A DNA stretch of 64,000 nt from Flavobacterium aestivum (GCF_026870175.2 NZ_CP113977.2:4092001-4156000), one strand, 5' to 3'. Positions 18,153 to 27,485 are shown, numbered from the stretch's first letter. Made by a program: numbers and translations. Notes: generated from the letters alone by a model not told the origin.

Positions 18153-18842
18153 TTATTCCCGATCGAAATAATCTTCTCTTTTTAATCTTTGCCTTTCCTG
18201 CTTGTTTGTTTTTTCCTGTTTTTGTTTTTTAAAATCAGAACCCTGAAAAACCCGAATCGGATTTCCGCGCTGAACCTCCAACTGGTTCATCCATTGTGCT
18301 TGAAACTCAGCTTTAAACTGCTTTACGGTTTCTTCTTTGAATTTCTGCAATAATCTTTCTGTCGCCAGTTTTTTATTCTGATGCTGCGAACGCGAATCCA
18401 TCGAAACCACGCTAATTCCAGTCGGAATATGTGTAGCTCTTACTGCCGAACTTACTTTATTTACATGCTGTCCTCCGGCACCAGAGCTTCGCATAGCCTG
18501 ATATTGGATATCATTTTCGGAAACCTCCATTACTGATGATTTTTGAATCTCAAAAACTCCAATGAACCAATTTTTCCGTTTATGAAATTTCCTAAACTGA
18601 CTTTTTCCAACCCATTGAATTGTTCCAATCCAAGAATTGACAAACGCATTCAAATCATTGTTTTCAAGTAAAATTGTTGCGGTTTCTACAGTTCCGTTTT
18701 CAACTCCAGTTTCTCTTTGAAGCATAGTTGTTTTTATATTATTTTCTTTTGCTTCTTCGATAAAGGTTTTCAAAACCTGAGCCACAACCCAGCTGCATTC
18801 AGCTGGGCCCCGACCTGATGTTATTTGAATTATTTTTTCCAT
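18153..18842 (-). CDS. prfH: Peptide chain release factor H
   Basis: This 229-aa protein is much shorter than RF1/RF2 (about 360 aa). It keeps the peptidyl-hydrolase domain with the GGQ motif at 123-125 (GAGGQHVNKVSSAVRATHIP) and a basic C-terminal tail (QRLKREDYFDRE), but lacks the normal stop-codon-reading arrangement. PrfH is reported to release peptides from ribosomes whose 16S rRNA has been cut in the decoding centre, allowing RtcB to religate the RNA. Its location 14 bases after rtcB matches that system exactly. Confidence 0.93.
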   Translation of the reverse strand: MEKIIQITSGRGPAECSWVVAQVLKTFIEEAKENNIKTTMLQRETGVENGTVETATILLENNDLNAFVNSWIGTIQWVGKSQFRKFHKRKNWFIGVFEIQKSSVMEVSENDIQYQAMRSSGAGGQHVNKVSSAVRATHIPTGISVVSMDSRSQHQNKKLATERLLQKFKEETVKQFKAEFQAQWMNQLEVQRGNPIRVFQGSDFKKQKQEKTNKQERQRLKREDYFDRE

Positions 18843-18856
18843 AATTTCTATTTTTT

Positions 18857-20248
18857 TTAGCGATCCATTCTAACGATTTTTGGCGTGAATGTACCAAGTA
18901 CATCTACCAACTCGCTTTGGTTTGCCATTACTGTATTAATGTCTTTATACGCCATTGGAGCTTCATCAACATTACCTCCTATTAAGCTGACATCATTTGC
19001 TTTAAGCACTTTAGTAATCTCACTTTGAGTAAAAGATTCTTTGCATTTTCTTCGAGAAAAAAGTCGTCCGGCACCATGTGAAGCAGATTTTAAACTCTCC
19101 GCATTTCCTTTTCCTTGAACAATAAATCCTGGGGCCGTCATCGAACCCGGAATAATCCCTAATTCTCCAACATTGGCAGGAGTTGCGCCTTTTCTATGCA
19201 CAATTGCCTCCTTCCCATTCACTGTTTCTTTCCATGCAAAATTGTGATGATTTTCAATGGTCACGACCACTCGTTTTCCAATCGCTTTTGCAATTCGGCG
19301 ATGAATATCATCATGGCAGGCTTTTGCATAATCTCCGGCTAAATTCATCGCCAGCCAATATTCCTGACCGTCATGTGTATTTAAATCTAACCAAGCCAAG
19401 TGCTGAACATTTTTTGGCAAAGGACATTGCTTGGATGCCAGATAAGTGTAATGCTTGGCAATATTTGCTCCTAATCCTCTTGAACCACTGTGTGATAACA
19501 CCGCAAAATATTCGCCAACACCAATTTTCCATTCATTAAGCGGATTGGTTATTTTTGCAATTCCAAATTCAACAAAATGATTTCCTCCACCAGATGTTCC
19601 AAGCTGTTTGTATGCTTTACTCAAAAGATTTTTCAAAAGCGGGATGTCTTGAAATTCACTTCGGCTAAATAGTTCATGATCAGCCTTAATTGTGTGGGTT
19701 TCGTACATTCCAAATTTGGTATGGTCTTTTAAAATTGCTTGCAGCTGATGATCTTTTCCTTTGAAAAAAGAAGCTGGAATATCAAAAATTGACAAACTCA
19801 TTCGGCAGCCAATATCAACTCCAACTCCATACGGAATCACGGCATTATCTGTTGCAAGCACCCCTCCTATTGGCAAACCATAACCAGTATGCGCATCTGG
19901 CATTAAAGCTCCAGCTACCGAAATTGGTAATTTCAGAGCATCATACAATTGATACTTCGCTTGTTCATCAATTTCATTTTCTCCAAATATGGAGAATGGT
20001 GCTCGTGTATTATTCAGCTGATGCATTCTTACTTGTACCGGATTTACTAATCCTTCGGCTACTTTCCCCCAGGTTCCATGGCCTGTAAATTTTTCAGGAT
20101 ACAGTAAAACTTCTTTAGCTTCAGTTAATATGCTCTCTTTTTTTTCTCTTTTTCTATATCTGTTTATTTGCCCCAAGGCAATATTGATACTGTTATTTTT
20201 TGGAAAGCCTATTTTAATTAGGTCTTTTCCAGATAATTTATTTCCCAT
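18857..20248 (-). CDS. rtcB: RNA-splicing ligase RtcB (RtcB2-type, PrfH-linked)
   Basis: This 463-aa enzyme from the ATG at 20248 begins MGNKLSGKDLIKIGFP; a TTG 19 codons upstream is unlikely. It joins 2',3'-cyclic phosphate (or 3'-phosphate) and 5'-OH RNA ends using GTP and Mn2+. The metal and GMP sites are all visible: GVDIGCRMS, GGGNHFVEFG, LSHSGSRGLG, ENHHNF, HRKGATPA and the guanylylated His in SHGAGRLFSRR. The operon with prfH argues for repair of ribosomal RNA cleaved by a toxin. A separate short transcription unit with a terminator lies just upstream. Confidence 0.95.
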   Translation of the reverse strand: MGNKLSGKDLIKIGFPKNNSINIALGQINRYRKREKKESILTEAKEVLLYPEKFTGHGTWGKVAEGLVNPVQVRMHQLNNTRAPFSIFGENEIDEQAKYQLYDALKLPISVAGALMPDAHTGYGLPIGGVLATDNAVIPYGVGVDIGCRMSLSIFDIPASFFKGKDHQLQAILKDHTKFGMYETHTIKADHELFSRSEFQDIPLLKNLLSKAYKQLGTSGGGNHFVEFGIAKITNPLNEWKIGVGEYFAVLSHSGSRGLGANIAKHYTYLASKQCPLPKNVQHLAWLDLNTHDGQEYWLAMNLAGDYAKACHDDIHRRIAKAIGKRVVVTIENHHNFAWKETVNGKEAIVHRKGATPANVGELGIIPGSMTAPGFIVQGKGNAESLKSASHGAGRLFSRRKCKESFTQSEITKVLKANDVSLIGGNVDEAPMAYKDINTVMANQSELVDVLGTFTPKIVRMDR

Positions 20249-20401
20249 TTTATTTTTAATATTGATTTTTTCCAAAATCAATATTGCGCATTCTATTTCT
20301 GGCAAAAGGAAATGCTTAACATCTTAAATCCATTTATAGGGAAATAAGAATATTAGCAAAACACATTGCAGATTAACAGCAATACTAATTTTGACAACTA
20401 T

Positions 20402-20420
20402 TTTATCTGAAACAGATAAA
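20402..20420. promoter_or_regulatory. Inverted repeat in the rtcB leader
   Basis: TTTATCTG, AAA, CAGATAAA: a perfect 8-bp dyad about 155 bases upstream of the rtcB start, between that gene and the upstream terminator. It may be an operator or a small hairpin. Confidence 0.45.
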
Positions 20421-20461
20421 TACAAGTTCTAGCGATCGGGAATTTTTTGAAGAGTCTAGAA

Positions 20462-20500
20462 TAAAAAAAAGCCCGAAAGTTATTTTCCTTCGGGCTTGTT
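20462..20500 (-). terminator. Terminator between the 28-aa ORF and rtcB
   Basis: On the minus strand AAGCCCGAAGG...CTTTCGGGCTT is followed by eight T. It lies about 20 bases after the short ORF at 20522 and about 215 bases before the rtcB start. Confidence 0.85.
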
Positions 20501-20521
20501 CATATATCTAAAATTGATTTG

Positions 20522-20608
20522 CTATGATTGAGAAAAGCCACGAAGACACATGACAACAGAATCTGATCCTGATGCGATGTTTTGAGAGGTAAAGTTTAAT
20601 ACAAACAT
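20522..20608 (-). CDS. 28-residue small ORF with own promoter and terminator
   Basis: The frame begins MFVLNFTSQN, contains GSDSVV and ends MCLRGFSQS before a TAG. It is too short to recognise. It sits on a compact minus-strand unit: a Bacteroidota-like promoter at 20649-20681, this frame and a strong terminator at 20462-20500. It lies directly upstream of rtcB-prfH in the same direction, so it may be a leader peptide, a small secreted or toxic peptide, or simply part of a small RNA. I cannot assign a function. Confidence 0.45.
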   Translation of the reverse strand: MFVLNFTSQNIASGSDSVVMCLRGFSQS

Positions 20609-20648
20609 TGTCTTCGTTATTAATAGTTAATGATTTATTTTTCTGACG

Positions 20649-20681
20649 CAAATTTTGTGAAATATTTTTCTAATTAACAAA
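20649..20681 (-). promoter_or_regulatory. Predicted promoter of the small ORF/ncRNA
   Basis: Read on the minus strand: TTTG, 21 bases, AAAATTTG, close to the Bacteroidota consensus TTTG-N19-21-TAnnTTTG (one mismatch). The 28-aa frame starts about 40 bases further on. Flanking copies of GAAATATTTT are also present. Confidence 0.45.
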
Positions 20682-20833
20682 TTAATTTTGAAATATTTTC
20701 ACAACAACACCATAAACAACTAACAAACAACAATTTAAAAACAATCATAGAATTCAAATCTTAAGCAAATGCTAAAATAATTTTTAACAGCATTTTTTCA
20801 TTAAATTTACAACTATAAAAAAAATCTAAAACT

Positions 20834-22432
20834 ATGCCTACAGACTGTATCAGCTATCAAACCTCAGGATATTTTTCCAAATTGATACAAGATTATATAA
20901 ACCAAAAACCAGAATTACAATCTTTATACCATCGCTTTCCTACTCTCGAAAACTTTGAAGAACAAATTCTTGAGAAAAAAATTAATTTCAATGACGATGA
21001 AAATTCTAAAAGAAAGACATTAGTAAGTGTACTAAAAAATCAATATGCAGAACTAACCATTTCGAATGAAACTTTAAGCAATATTGAACTTTTAAACCAA
21101 CCCAACACCTTTACTGTTACCACTGGACATCAGCTCAATTTATTCAGTGGTCCGTTGTATTTTTTATACAAAATCATTTCGACCATTAATTTGACTACCG
21201 AATTAAAAAAGAAGTATCCAAACTATAATTTCGTTCCAATCTATTGGATGGCAACGGAGGATCATGATTTTGAAGAAATTAATTATTTTAGTTTTAAAGG
21301 AAAAAAATTCCATTGGAATAGAGAAAGCACTGGTCCTGTAGGGAGATTATCTACCGAAGGTCTGGCTGATTTCCTTGAAATCTATGCCTTAGAAATTGGT
21401 TCTAGTACCAATGCTAAAATTATCAAAAAGCTTTTCGAGGATTCTTATATCAAACATAACAACTTAGCCGACGCCACGAGATATTTGGCTAACGCTCTTT
21501 TTGGCTCTCAAGGATTAGTGATTCTAGACGGGGATCATCAAGATTTAAAACGCAATTTTATTCCGTATATAAAAGACGAATTGCTTCATCAAACTTCCTT
21601 CAAGGCTGTAACTGATACTATAGAAAAAATAACAGACTATCCGATTCAGGTAAACCCTCGTGAAATTAATTTATTCTATATTGAAGATGATTTGCGTGAA
21701 AGAATTATTCTTGAAAATGGTATTTATAAAGTTAATCACACCAAAATTGAATTTACTGAATCTGAAATTTTAGCATTATTGGAAAGTAATCCTGAAAAAT
21801 TCAGTCCGAACGTAATCATGCGTCCTTTGTATCAGGAAGTCATTTTACCAAACTTATGCTACATTGGCGGAGGTGGAGAAATTGCTTATTGGCTAGAGCT
21901 AAAATCTTTTTTCGATGCTGCAAAAATGACTTTCCCAATATTATTATTGAGAAATTCAGTGCTTTTGGCAACTGAAAAACAAAATAAAAAAGCCGATAAA
22001 TTAAATCTAACTTGGTCTGATTTATTCTCGACACAAGCCTCTTTAGTCAATAACATTACTCAAAAACTATCCGATTTCCCAATTGATTTCTCTGAACAAA
22101 AAGAAGTCTTAAGAAAACAATTCGAAACACTTTTAGAATTGGCCAATCATACTGACAAGTCATTTTTAGGCGCTGTAAAAGCACAAGAAGTCAAGCAAAC
22201 CAAAGGATTGGAAAATTTGGAAAAGCGATTGCTTATTGCCCAAAAAAGAAAATTCCATGACGAACTACAACGCATTATTGACCTGCAAAACGATTTATTT
22301 CCCAATGAAAGCTTACAGGAACGTCAAGCCAATTTCTCGGAATTTTATCTGGAAAATGGAGAACATTTGATTCCTCAACTAATAAGTCAGCTTAAACCAT
22401 TGGAACAAAATTTCAATATAATTATTTTGTAA
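20834..22432 (+). CDS. bshC: Bacillithiol biosynthesis cysteine-adding enzyme BshC
   Basis: This 532-aa protein has the length and sequence signature of BshC: CISYQTSGYFSKLIQDYI at the start, TVTTGHQLNLFSGPLYFLYKI (nucleotide-binding GHQ), YWMATEDHDFEEINYF (HxGH-like region), and a long C-terminal coiled coil (about 400-480). BshC adds cysteine to glucosaminyl-malate, the last step of bacillithiol synthesis. Bacteroidota use bacillithiol as major thiol. The other genes (bshA, bshB) are not in the window. Confidence 0.94.
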   Translation: MPTDCISYQTSGYFSKLIQDYINQKPELQSLYHRFPTLENFEEQILEKKINFNDDENSKRKTLVSVLKNQYAELTISNETLSNIELLNQPNTFTVTTGHQLNLFSGPLYFLYKIISTINLTTELKKKYPNYNFVPIYWMATEDHDFEEINYFSFKGKKFHWNRESTGPVGRLSTEGLADFLEIYALEIGSSTNAKIIKKLFEDSYIKHNNLADATRYLANALFGSQGLVILDGDHQDLKRNFIPYIKDELLHQTSFKAVTDTIEKITDYPIQVNPREINLFYIEDDLRERIILENGIYKVNHTKIEFTESEILALLESNPEKFSPNVIMRPLYQEVILPNLCYIGGGGEIAYWLELKSFFDAAKMTFPILLLRNSVLLATEKQNKKADKLNLTWSDLFSTQASLVNNITQKLSDFPIDFSEQKEVLRKQFETLLELANHTDKSFLGAVKAQEVKQTKGLENLEKRLLIAQKRKFHDELQRIIDLQNDLFPNESLQERQANFSEFYLENGEHLIPQLISQLKPLEQNFNIIIL

Positions 22433-22546
22433 GTTCAATAGTTTCTAAGTTACTAAACTACTGAGTAAGTTAGATTTGAATAACAGTAAAAATAAACTAA
22501 AAAACTCAGTAACTTAAAGTCTTAACAACTTAGTAACTCAAAAAAA
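22433..22546. repeat. TAAGTTACTAA-type spacer repeats
   Basis: The spacer consists of related short words in both orientations (GTTTCTAAGTTACTAAACTA near 22441, AACTCAGTAACTTAAAGTCT near 22502, CAACTTAGTAACTC near 22526) that could fold back. Similar words occur at 32030-32065 and about 35572-35600. Confidence 0.45.
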
Positions 22547-23818
22547 ATGACCAAAGAACGCCTTATTTCGCTAGATGTATTTAGAGGACTGACAATTTTA
22601 TTAATGACTATTGTGAACAATCCCGGCAGTTGGGCAACCGTTTACCCTCCTCTCTTACACTCTGAGTGGCACGGCTGTACTCCTACTGACTTGGTTTTTC
22701 CTTTCTTTATATTCATTATGGGAGTCGCCATTTCTTTTGCAATGCCAACAAAAAGCTATGATAGTGAAACCTTCAATAAAATACTAACGCGTTCTTTACG
22801 AATGTTTTGCTTAGGTGTATTTTTTAATTTTTTTGGCAACATTCAACTCTTCGGATTAGAGGGCATTCCATTAGTCATCGGACGTTTATTTATAACCGCT
22901 CTGATAGGATATGCACTTATGGGCAATTTTAATTCCAAACTAAAAACATATTTAGCAGTTTCTATTTTTGCTGTTTATTTAATTTTAGCCTATAGCGGTA
23001 TTGAAGCTTATCAAAATGTAAGGCTCCCTGGTGTATTGCAACGCATCGGGATTATCTATTTCATAGCTTCGCTTTTATATCTAAAAACTACACAAAAAAC
23101 GCAATTATTGTTTGCTATTGGAATATTACTAGGTTATTGGGCCGTCATGACACTTGTTCCAGCACCTGGATTGGAAATCACAAATCTTGAAAAAGGAACC
23201 AACTTAGCCGCTTGGGTAGATAGTGTTGTTTTAAAAGGACATATGTGGGCGGTAACCAACACTTGGGATCCAGAAGGAATCCTAAGCACAATCCCATCAA
23301 TTGCTACCGGAATCATAGGACTTCTTATTGGACAATTACTCAATAGTTCATCTTTAAAAATAGAAAAGGCTAAAAAAATGGCAATTATCGGAGTAGTTCT
23401 TATCTGCTTGGGATTAGCTTGGAATATTGTTTTTCCAATCAATAAAGCACTTTGGACCAGTTCTTATGTTGTGTATACTGCAGGATTAGCCACAATAACA
23501 TTAGCCATTTTATACTACTGTATTGATATTGCTAATTACAAAAAGGGAACCAAATTATTCTTGATCTGGGGAGTAAACCCAATGATAGTATTCTTTCTTT
23601 CTGAAATTATTCCGCAAGCTTTTGTAATGATTACTTTCCCAAATCCAAAAATCCCTGCTGAGCAAATCAATCTCCTTGATTATTTGTATTCCTTTGGAGT
23701 TCAGCCTTTCTTTAGTAATCCCATGACAGCTTCTCTAGTATTTGCCCTCATTTATGTAGCCTTATGGTCGATTCTTTTGGGGTATTTCTACAAAAAGAAA
23801 ATGTATTTTAAAGTTTAA
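22547..23818 (+). CDS. Membrane acyltransferase related to heparan-alpha-glucosaminide N-acetyltransferase (DUF5009-like)
   Basis: This 423-aa protein has about ten to twelve membrane segments. It opens with RLISLDVFRGLTILLMTIVN, has HSEWHGCTPTDLVFPFFIFI and LPGVLQRIGIIYFIASLLYL, and ends with a basic tail (GYFYKKKMYFKV). This is the bacterial HGSNAT/DUF5009 type, transmembrane acetyltransferases with a conserved His (in SEWHG). In Bacteroidota such proteins are often linked to glycan use. The acceptor is unknown and no glycan gene is adjacent. Confidence 0.85.
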   Translation: MTKERLISLDVFRGLTILLMTIVNNPGSWATVYPPLLHSEWHGCTPTDLVFPFFIFIMGVAISFAMPTKSYDSETFNKILTRSLRMFCLGVFFNFFGNIQLFGLEGIPLVIGRLFITALIGYALMGNFNSKLKTYLAVSIFAVYLILAYSGIEAYQNVRLPGVLQRIGIIYFIASLLYLKTTQKTQLLFAIGILLGYWAVMTLVPAPGLEITNLEKGTNLAAWVDSVVLKGHMWAVTNTWDPEGILSTIPSIATGIIGLLIGQLLNSSSLKIEKAKKMAIIGVVLICLGLAWNIVFPINKALWTSSYVVYTAGLATITLAILYYCIDIANYKKGTKLFLIWGVNPMIVFFLSEIIPQAFVMITFPNPKIPAEQINLLDYLYSFGVQPFFSNPMTASLVFALIYVALWSILLGYFYKKKMYFKV

Positions 23819-23895
23819 AAGCAAAACAAAAGATAGTAACTCAAATTTTCATCATTAATTTGACAATTTGATAAAATCTTTCAATAAAAAAAGTA

Positions 23896-23903
23896 TATTT
23901 TTG
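23896..23903 (+). promoter_or_regulatory. Predicted -7 element of the ndk promoter
   Basis: TATTTTTG matches the Bacteroidota -7 consensus TAnnTTTG exactly, 26 bases before the ndk start codon. A TTTG at 23867-23870 is a rather distant candidate -33 element. Confidence 0.5.
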
Positions 23904-23929
23904 CACAAAATTTTAAAACATAAAAAAGA

Positions 23930-24349
23930 ATGGCTACTAATAGAACTTTTACAATGATTAAGCCTGATGCTGTACAAAACGGACACATCGGAAACATATT
24001 AGCAATGATTACAAACGGTGGTTTCAAAATCGTTTCTTTGAAATTAACTCAATTAACAGTTGCAGATGCTCAAGCATTCTACGCTGTTCACGCTGAAAGA
24101 CCTTTCTACGGAGAATTAGTAGAATTCATGTCTCGTGGTCCAATCGTTGCTGCAATTTTAGAAAAAGAAAACGCTGTTGAAGATTTCAGAACTTTAATTG
24201 GTGCTACAAACCCAGCTGAAGCTGCTGAAGGAACTATCCGTAAAGCATACGCAACTTCTATCGGAGAAAACGCAGTACACGGTTCTGATAGCGACGAAAA
24301 TGCTGCTATCGAAGGTGCTTTCCACTTCGCAGGAAGAGAGCAATTCTAA
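23930..24349 (+). CDS. ndk: Nucleoside-diphosphate kinase
   Basis: This 139-aa enzyme has standard length. [17 protein letters not shown] opens the ferredoxin-like fold, and the phospho-His is His117 in [12 protein letters not shown]. It transfers the gamma phosphate of ATP to nucleoside diphosphates via phospho-histidine. The codon usage is more GC-rich and regular than the neighbours', fitting a highly expressed gene. It is monocistronic with a predicted promoter and strong terminator. Confidence 0.98.
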   Translation: MATNRTFTMIKPDAVQNGHIGNILAMITNGGFKIVSLKLTQLTVADAQAFYAVHAERPFYGELVEFMSRGPIVAAILEKENAVEDFRTLIGATNPAEAAEGTIRKAYATSIGENAVHGSDSDENAAIEGAFHFAGREQF

Positions 24350-24391
24350 TATTCAGATTAATTAGATTTCCAGATTACTGGATTTTTAGAT

Positions 24392-24433
24392 AAAACAAAA
24401 CCCGCTTAATTATTAAGCGGGTTTTGTTTTTTT
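24392..24433. terminator. Strong bidirectional terminator after ndk
   Basis: An 18-bp nearly perfect stem (AAAACAAAACCCGCTTAA / TTAAGCGGGTTTTGTTTT, loop TTA) lies between two convergent genes and has T runs on both strands. Confidence 0.9.
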
Positions 24434-24446
24434 AATTGTAAAATTA

Positions 24447-25166
24447 TTAAAGATTTTCAGCAGTCTTTTTAATCAATTTATTTGCTTTTTCATCTAAATC
24501 TTTTAGAAGTTCGTCTAAAGCACTTTCACACATAGGTAATACTTTTTCGGGTGTTAAAACAGGAATCCCCCCTACTATAGCTCCAGTCTTTTTAGAGTTT
24601 GCTCCTTCATTGAACGCGAATACTTTTTTTCCAGTTTTGTCATACAAAGAAATTCTAGCATAAGCTTTCATTTTAACCGTTCCTGTTCCTCCAACAGCGA
24701 AACCTTTTTGTAAAGCAAAATGTATTTCTGTAAATAAAACACCATCTGCAATATCTTTAAAAATAGTAGCAGTTCCTACTTCATTTGCTTCACCAAGTGC
24801 TCCCTCATAAATATATTTGTATCCAGGGTAATTGATTATATATTTTCCTGCATTTCCCTCTCTAGCATATTTAGGAGAAAAATCAATATATTCTTGTTTT
24901 TGAGTCACTTCATTTTCAGAAACTATGTCAAATGGGAATTTTTTAGAATAAACATTAAAAAAAGCATCGTGATATTTCTCTAAAATAGGAGTAAGATTAA
25001 AGCTTGGATCATTACCCAAATCAGCTATTGAAGCTAAACTATTTAGACCCAAATCAGAAAGATCGATTGTTTTGTCTGTGTAAAAAGCAACAACTGCTAC
25101 TTTTTTCTTTTGTGAATAACTATTTAAAGCAAATAATACGGTTAAAATAAGTAATACTTTTTTCAT
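24447..25166 (-). CDS. Uncharacterised exported protein
   Basis: This 239-aa protein has a clear signal peptide (1-18, ending NSYSQ). The mature part starts KKKVAVVAFYTDKTIDLSDL and contains VYSKKFPFDIVSENEVTQ, a glycine-rich strand (GFAVGGTGTVKMKAYARISL) and a Lys-rich C-terminal helix. The opening (a strand, then a search for an external factor in an N-terminal alpha/beta domain) recalls periplasmic CsgG/TolB-N-like proteins, but I cannot assign a family. It is monocistronic and convergent with ndk. Confidence 0.7.
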   Translation of the reverse strand: MKKVLLILTVLFALNSYSQKKKVAVVAFYTDKTIDLSDLGLNSLASIADLGNDPSFNLTPILEKYHDAFFNVYSKKFPFDIVSENEVTQKQEYIDFSPKYAREGNAGKYIINYPGYKYIYEGALGEANEVGTATIFKDIADGVLFTEIHFALQKGFAVGGTGTVKMKAYARISLYDKTGKKVFAFNEGANSKKTGAIVGGIPVLTPEKVLPMCESALDELLKDLDEKANKLIKKTAENL

Positions 25167-25256
25167 TGTTTTTTAAAATTGTTTTTAGTTGTTGATTATT
25201 AAATAAGCAAGCATTTTTTAATTTATTTAAAAAACACTTACGGTCAAATGTATTAT

Positions 25257-25283
25257 AAAAAAAACACTTCTAGAATAGAAGTG
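25257..25283 (-). terminator. Terminator of the DUF721 gene
   Basis: CACTTCTA, three-base loop, TAGAAGTG with eight T following on the minus strand; about 65 bases past the DUF721 stop. Confidence 0.8.
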
Positions 25284-25345
25284 CTAATTATATTTTATAA
25301 AATTGAAAATCAAAAAAAATCCAATAATCTAATAATCCAAACAGT

Positions 25346-25642
25346 CTATCTAAGAACCACATCACGAACCACATCACGACGCAATTCCTCATTAATCATT
25401 GCTACGATTTTGGATTTACCATGGCTTAACTCTTCACGCAATACCGCAGAGGTTAACTCTACATAAAGCGTAGAGCCTTTTAAAACAACATTATTAGTGT
25501 AACTATTCACGCCATTTCCCATCAAATTTCGCCAAGCATCCTTTACATCAATCTGATCCATCCCGGGTTGTAATTTATTAACTTCGATAATTTGTTTCAA
25601 AACATCCCCCACCGTACTTTGATTATTTAGTCTTTTTGCCAT
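25346..25642 (-). CDS. DUF721 domain protein
   Basis: This 98-aa protein from the ATG at 25642 begins MAKRLNNQSTVGDVLKQII. DUF721 (DciA-like N-terminal fold in some bacteria) is seen in LQPGMDQIDVKDAWRNLMGN, NNVVLKGSTLYVELTSAVLR and a basic end. DciA-type DUF721 proteins help load the replicative helicase; Bacteroidota members are short and untested. It overlaps the end of the lipoprotein gene by 20 bases, so translation is probably coupled. Confidence 0.82.
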   Translation of the reverse strand: MAKRLNNQSTVGDVLKQIIEVNKLQPGMDQIDVKDAWRNLMGNGVNSYTNNVVLKGSTLYVELTSAVLREELSHGKSKIVAMINEELRRDVVRDVVLR

Positions 25643-26066
25643 AGTCGTCAAGGTTTATTGGCCCTGTTTTTTTATAATGATATTCTTTTTTCTCTTTATT
25701 CAAAACCACTAATTCTTTATCGTTCAAAGTCAGTATTTCTTCACTCCATTTCATATATGGTGTACTATAATCCAAAAAGGTTTGATCGTCAGTAAATCGA
25801 ATTTTTACGTTCTCGAAAGTATTATTGACCAAGAAAGTTCCATCCAATTGTGGCATCACCTTTTTACGAATTCCCGAATTATTTTTATCAATCTTAAAAT
25901 AATCAAATGATTCATTCACTCCGTATTGCTTTTCTTGCCCGTCCTCAAAAATCACTTTTTCAATCTCCCAATAGCCGTTGATTTTAGCAATATCAGCCGG
26001 ATTTATTTTTTCTTTACACCCAATAAATAAAAGGGCTACCAGTAAAATACCAAATACTTTTTTCAT
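25623..26066 (-). CDS. Lipocalin-like lipoprotein
   Basis: This 147-aa protein has a lipobox (LLFIGC, Cys17) and a small beta-rich domain that starts INGYWEIEKVIFEDGQEKQY and includes FENVKIRFTDDQTFLDYS. This layout is typical of the small lipocalin-like lipoproteins of Bacteroidota. The ligand is unknown. It is the first gene of a two-gene unit with DUF721. Confidence 0.7.
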   Translation of the reverse strand: MKKVFGILLVALLFIGCKEKINPADIAKINGYWEIEKVIFEDGQEKQYGVNESFDYFKIDKNNSGIRKKVMPQLDGTFLVNNTFENVKIRFTDDQTFLDYSTPYMKWSEEILTLNDKELVVLNKEKKEYHYKKTGPINLDDYGKKTK

Positions 26067-26349
26067 ATAATAATTACTTTTATAAGAAGCTGTTTAACTC
26101 CGTTGAATCTTCGATTTCCTGCTATCCATTTCTATCGTGTTTATCTCATAAAATGAGGCAAAAAAATATCCAATTTACACAAACGAAGCGAACTGGCAAA
26201 GCAATCGAAGTTAAAGCATCCCATACATCAACATCTTTAATTAATGGGGCAAAGTTAAACTTTAAAAATCCAAAGAAAATAAAAATTTCACATTCCCATT
26301 AAACTATTTTCAATATTTTTGATCCTACCCGAAACTAATTTTCACAACC

Positions 26350-27417
26350 ATGTCAAAATCAATACTATCCTTATTATTAGCTCTTTTTTGCATCAGTTGT
26401 TCCTCTGACACTACAAATCCAACTCCTCCAATCACAACAGAAATACTATACTTTCCTCCACTTTCAGGCACCACTTGGGAAACCAAATCCATAGAAAGTC
26501 TCGGTTGGAAACCTTCTGCCGTTCAGCCTCTTTTAGATTATTTAGAACTCAAACATTCCAAAGGCTTCATCATCCTTGTCAACGGGCGTATCGTGATAGA
26601 AAATTATTTCAACGGACATAATGCTAACGCCAATTGGTATTGGGCAAGTGCCGGAAAAACATTAACGGCAACAGTGACTGGAATTGCCCAACAAGAAAAC
26701 CTCATCAATATCAATAATAAAGTCTCTCAATATATAGGCACAGGTTGGACCAGTGCTCCAATTGCCAAAGAGAATCTAATTACTTGCAAAAACTTATTGA
26801 CCATGACTTCCGGTCTAGACGACACTACCGACGATGTTTCTCCCTCTGCCCTTACATACACCGCTGATGCTGGTACCCGCTGGGCATATCATAATGTATA
26901 TGTGAAATTGCAAGATGTTATTGCGCAAGCTAGTGGACAATCATGGAGCAATTATTTCAATACCAAGCTAAGAGACAAAATAGGAATGAATGGCACTTGG
27001 TTTACATCTGGCAACAATATTGTTTACAATAGCACCACAAGAAGTATGGCACGCTTTGGGTTGCTCATGCTAAACAAAGGAAAATGGGAGAATGATGTTA
27101 TTTTAAACGAAAACTACTTTAACGAAGCTACCAATACCTCACAAAATATTAACTTGGGATACGGCTATTTATGGTGGCTAAATGGTAAAGCCAATTATCA
27201 CCTGCCACAATCACAAGTAACTTTTCAAGGAAGTATCATCCCTACTGCCCCAAACGATATGTTTATGGCTTTGGGTAAAAATGACCAAAAAATCTATGTG
27301 ATTCCCAGCAAAAAAATGGTCGTTATCCGAATGGGAGACGCTGCTGACGCTGCAAATTTAGCCTTATCAAATTTTGATGAAACGTTGTGGACAAAAATTT
27401 CTGCTTTGTATCAATAA
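26350..27417 (+). CDS. Serine hydrolase, class C beta-lactamase fold, lipoprotein
   Basis: This 355-aa protein has a lipobox (FCISC, Cys17) and a class C beta-lactamase/esterase domain. The nucleophile is Ser100 in the SxxK motif SAGK (100-103). The second motif is probably the Tyr in WAYHNVYVK. A long C-terminal domain includes SMARFGLLMLNKGKW. Relatives include esterases and D-aminopeptidase-like enzymes; true beta-lactamase activity is unlikely from the sequence alone. A -7-like element TATTTTTG lies at 26314-26321. Confidence 0.88.
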   Translation: MSKSILSLLLALFCISCSSDTTNPTPPITTEILYFPPLSGTTWETKSIESLGWKPSAVQPLLDYLELKHSKGFIILVNGRIVIENYFNGHNANANWYWASAGKTLTATVTGIAQQENLININNKVSQYIGTGWTSAPIAKENLITCKNLLTMTSGLDDTTDDVSPSALTYTADAGTRWAYHNVYVKLQDVIAQASGQSWSNYFNTKLRDKIGMNGTWFTSGNNIVYNSTTRSMARFGLLMLNKGKWENDVILNENYFNEATNTSQNINLGYGYLWWLNGKANYHLPQSQVTFQGSIIPTAPNDMFMALGKNDQKIYVIPSKKMVVIRMGDAADAANLALSNFDETLWTKISALYQ

Positions 27418-27485
27418 TCAAGAATATTCGATGATTAATTATTAATGACGAATAATTAACATAAGTAACTGATCATCACAAAAAT

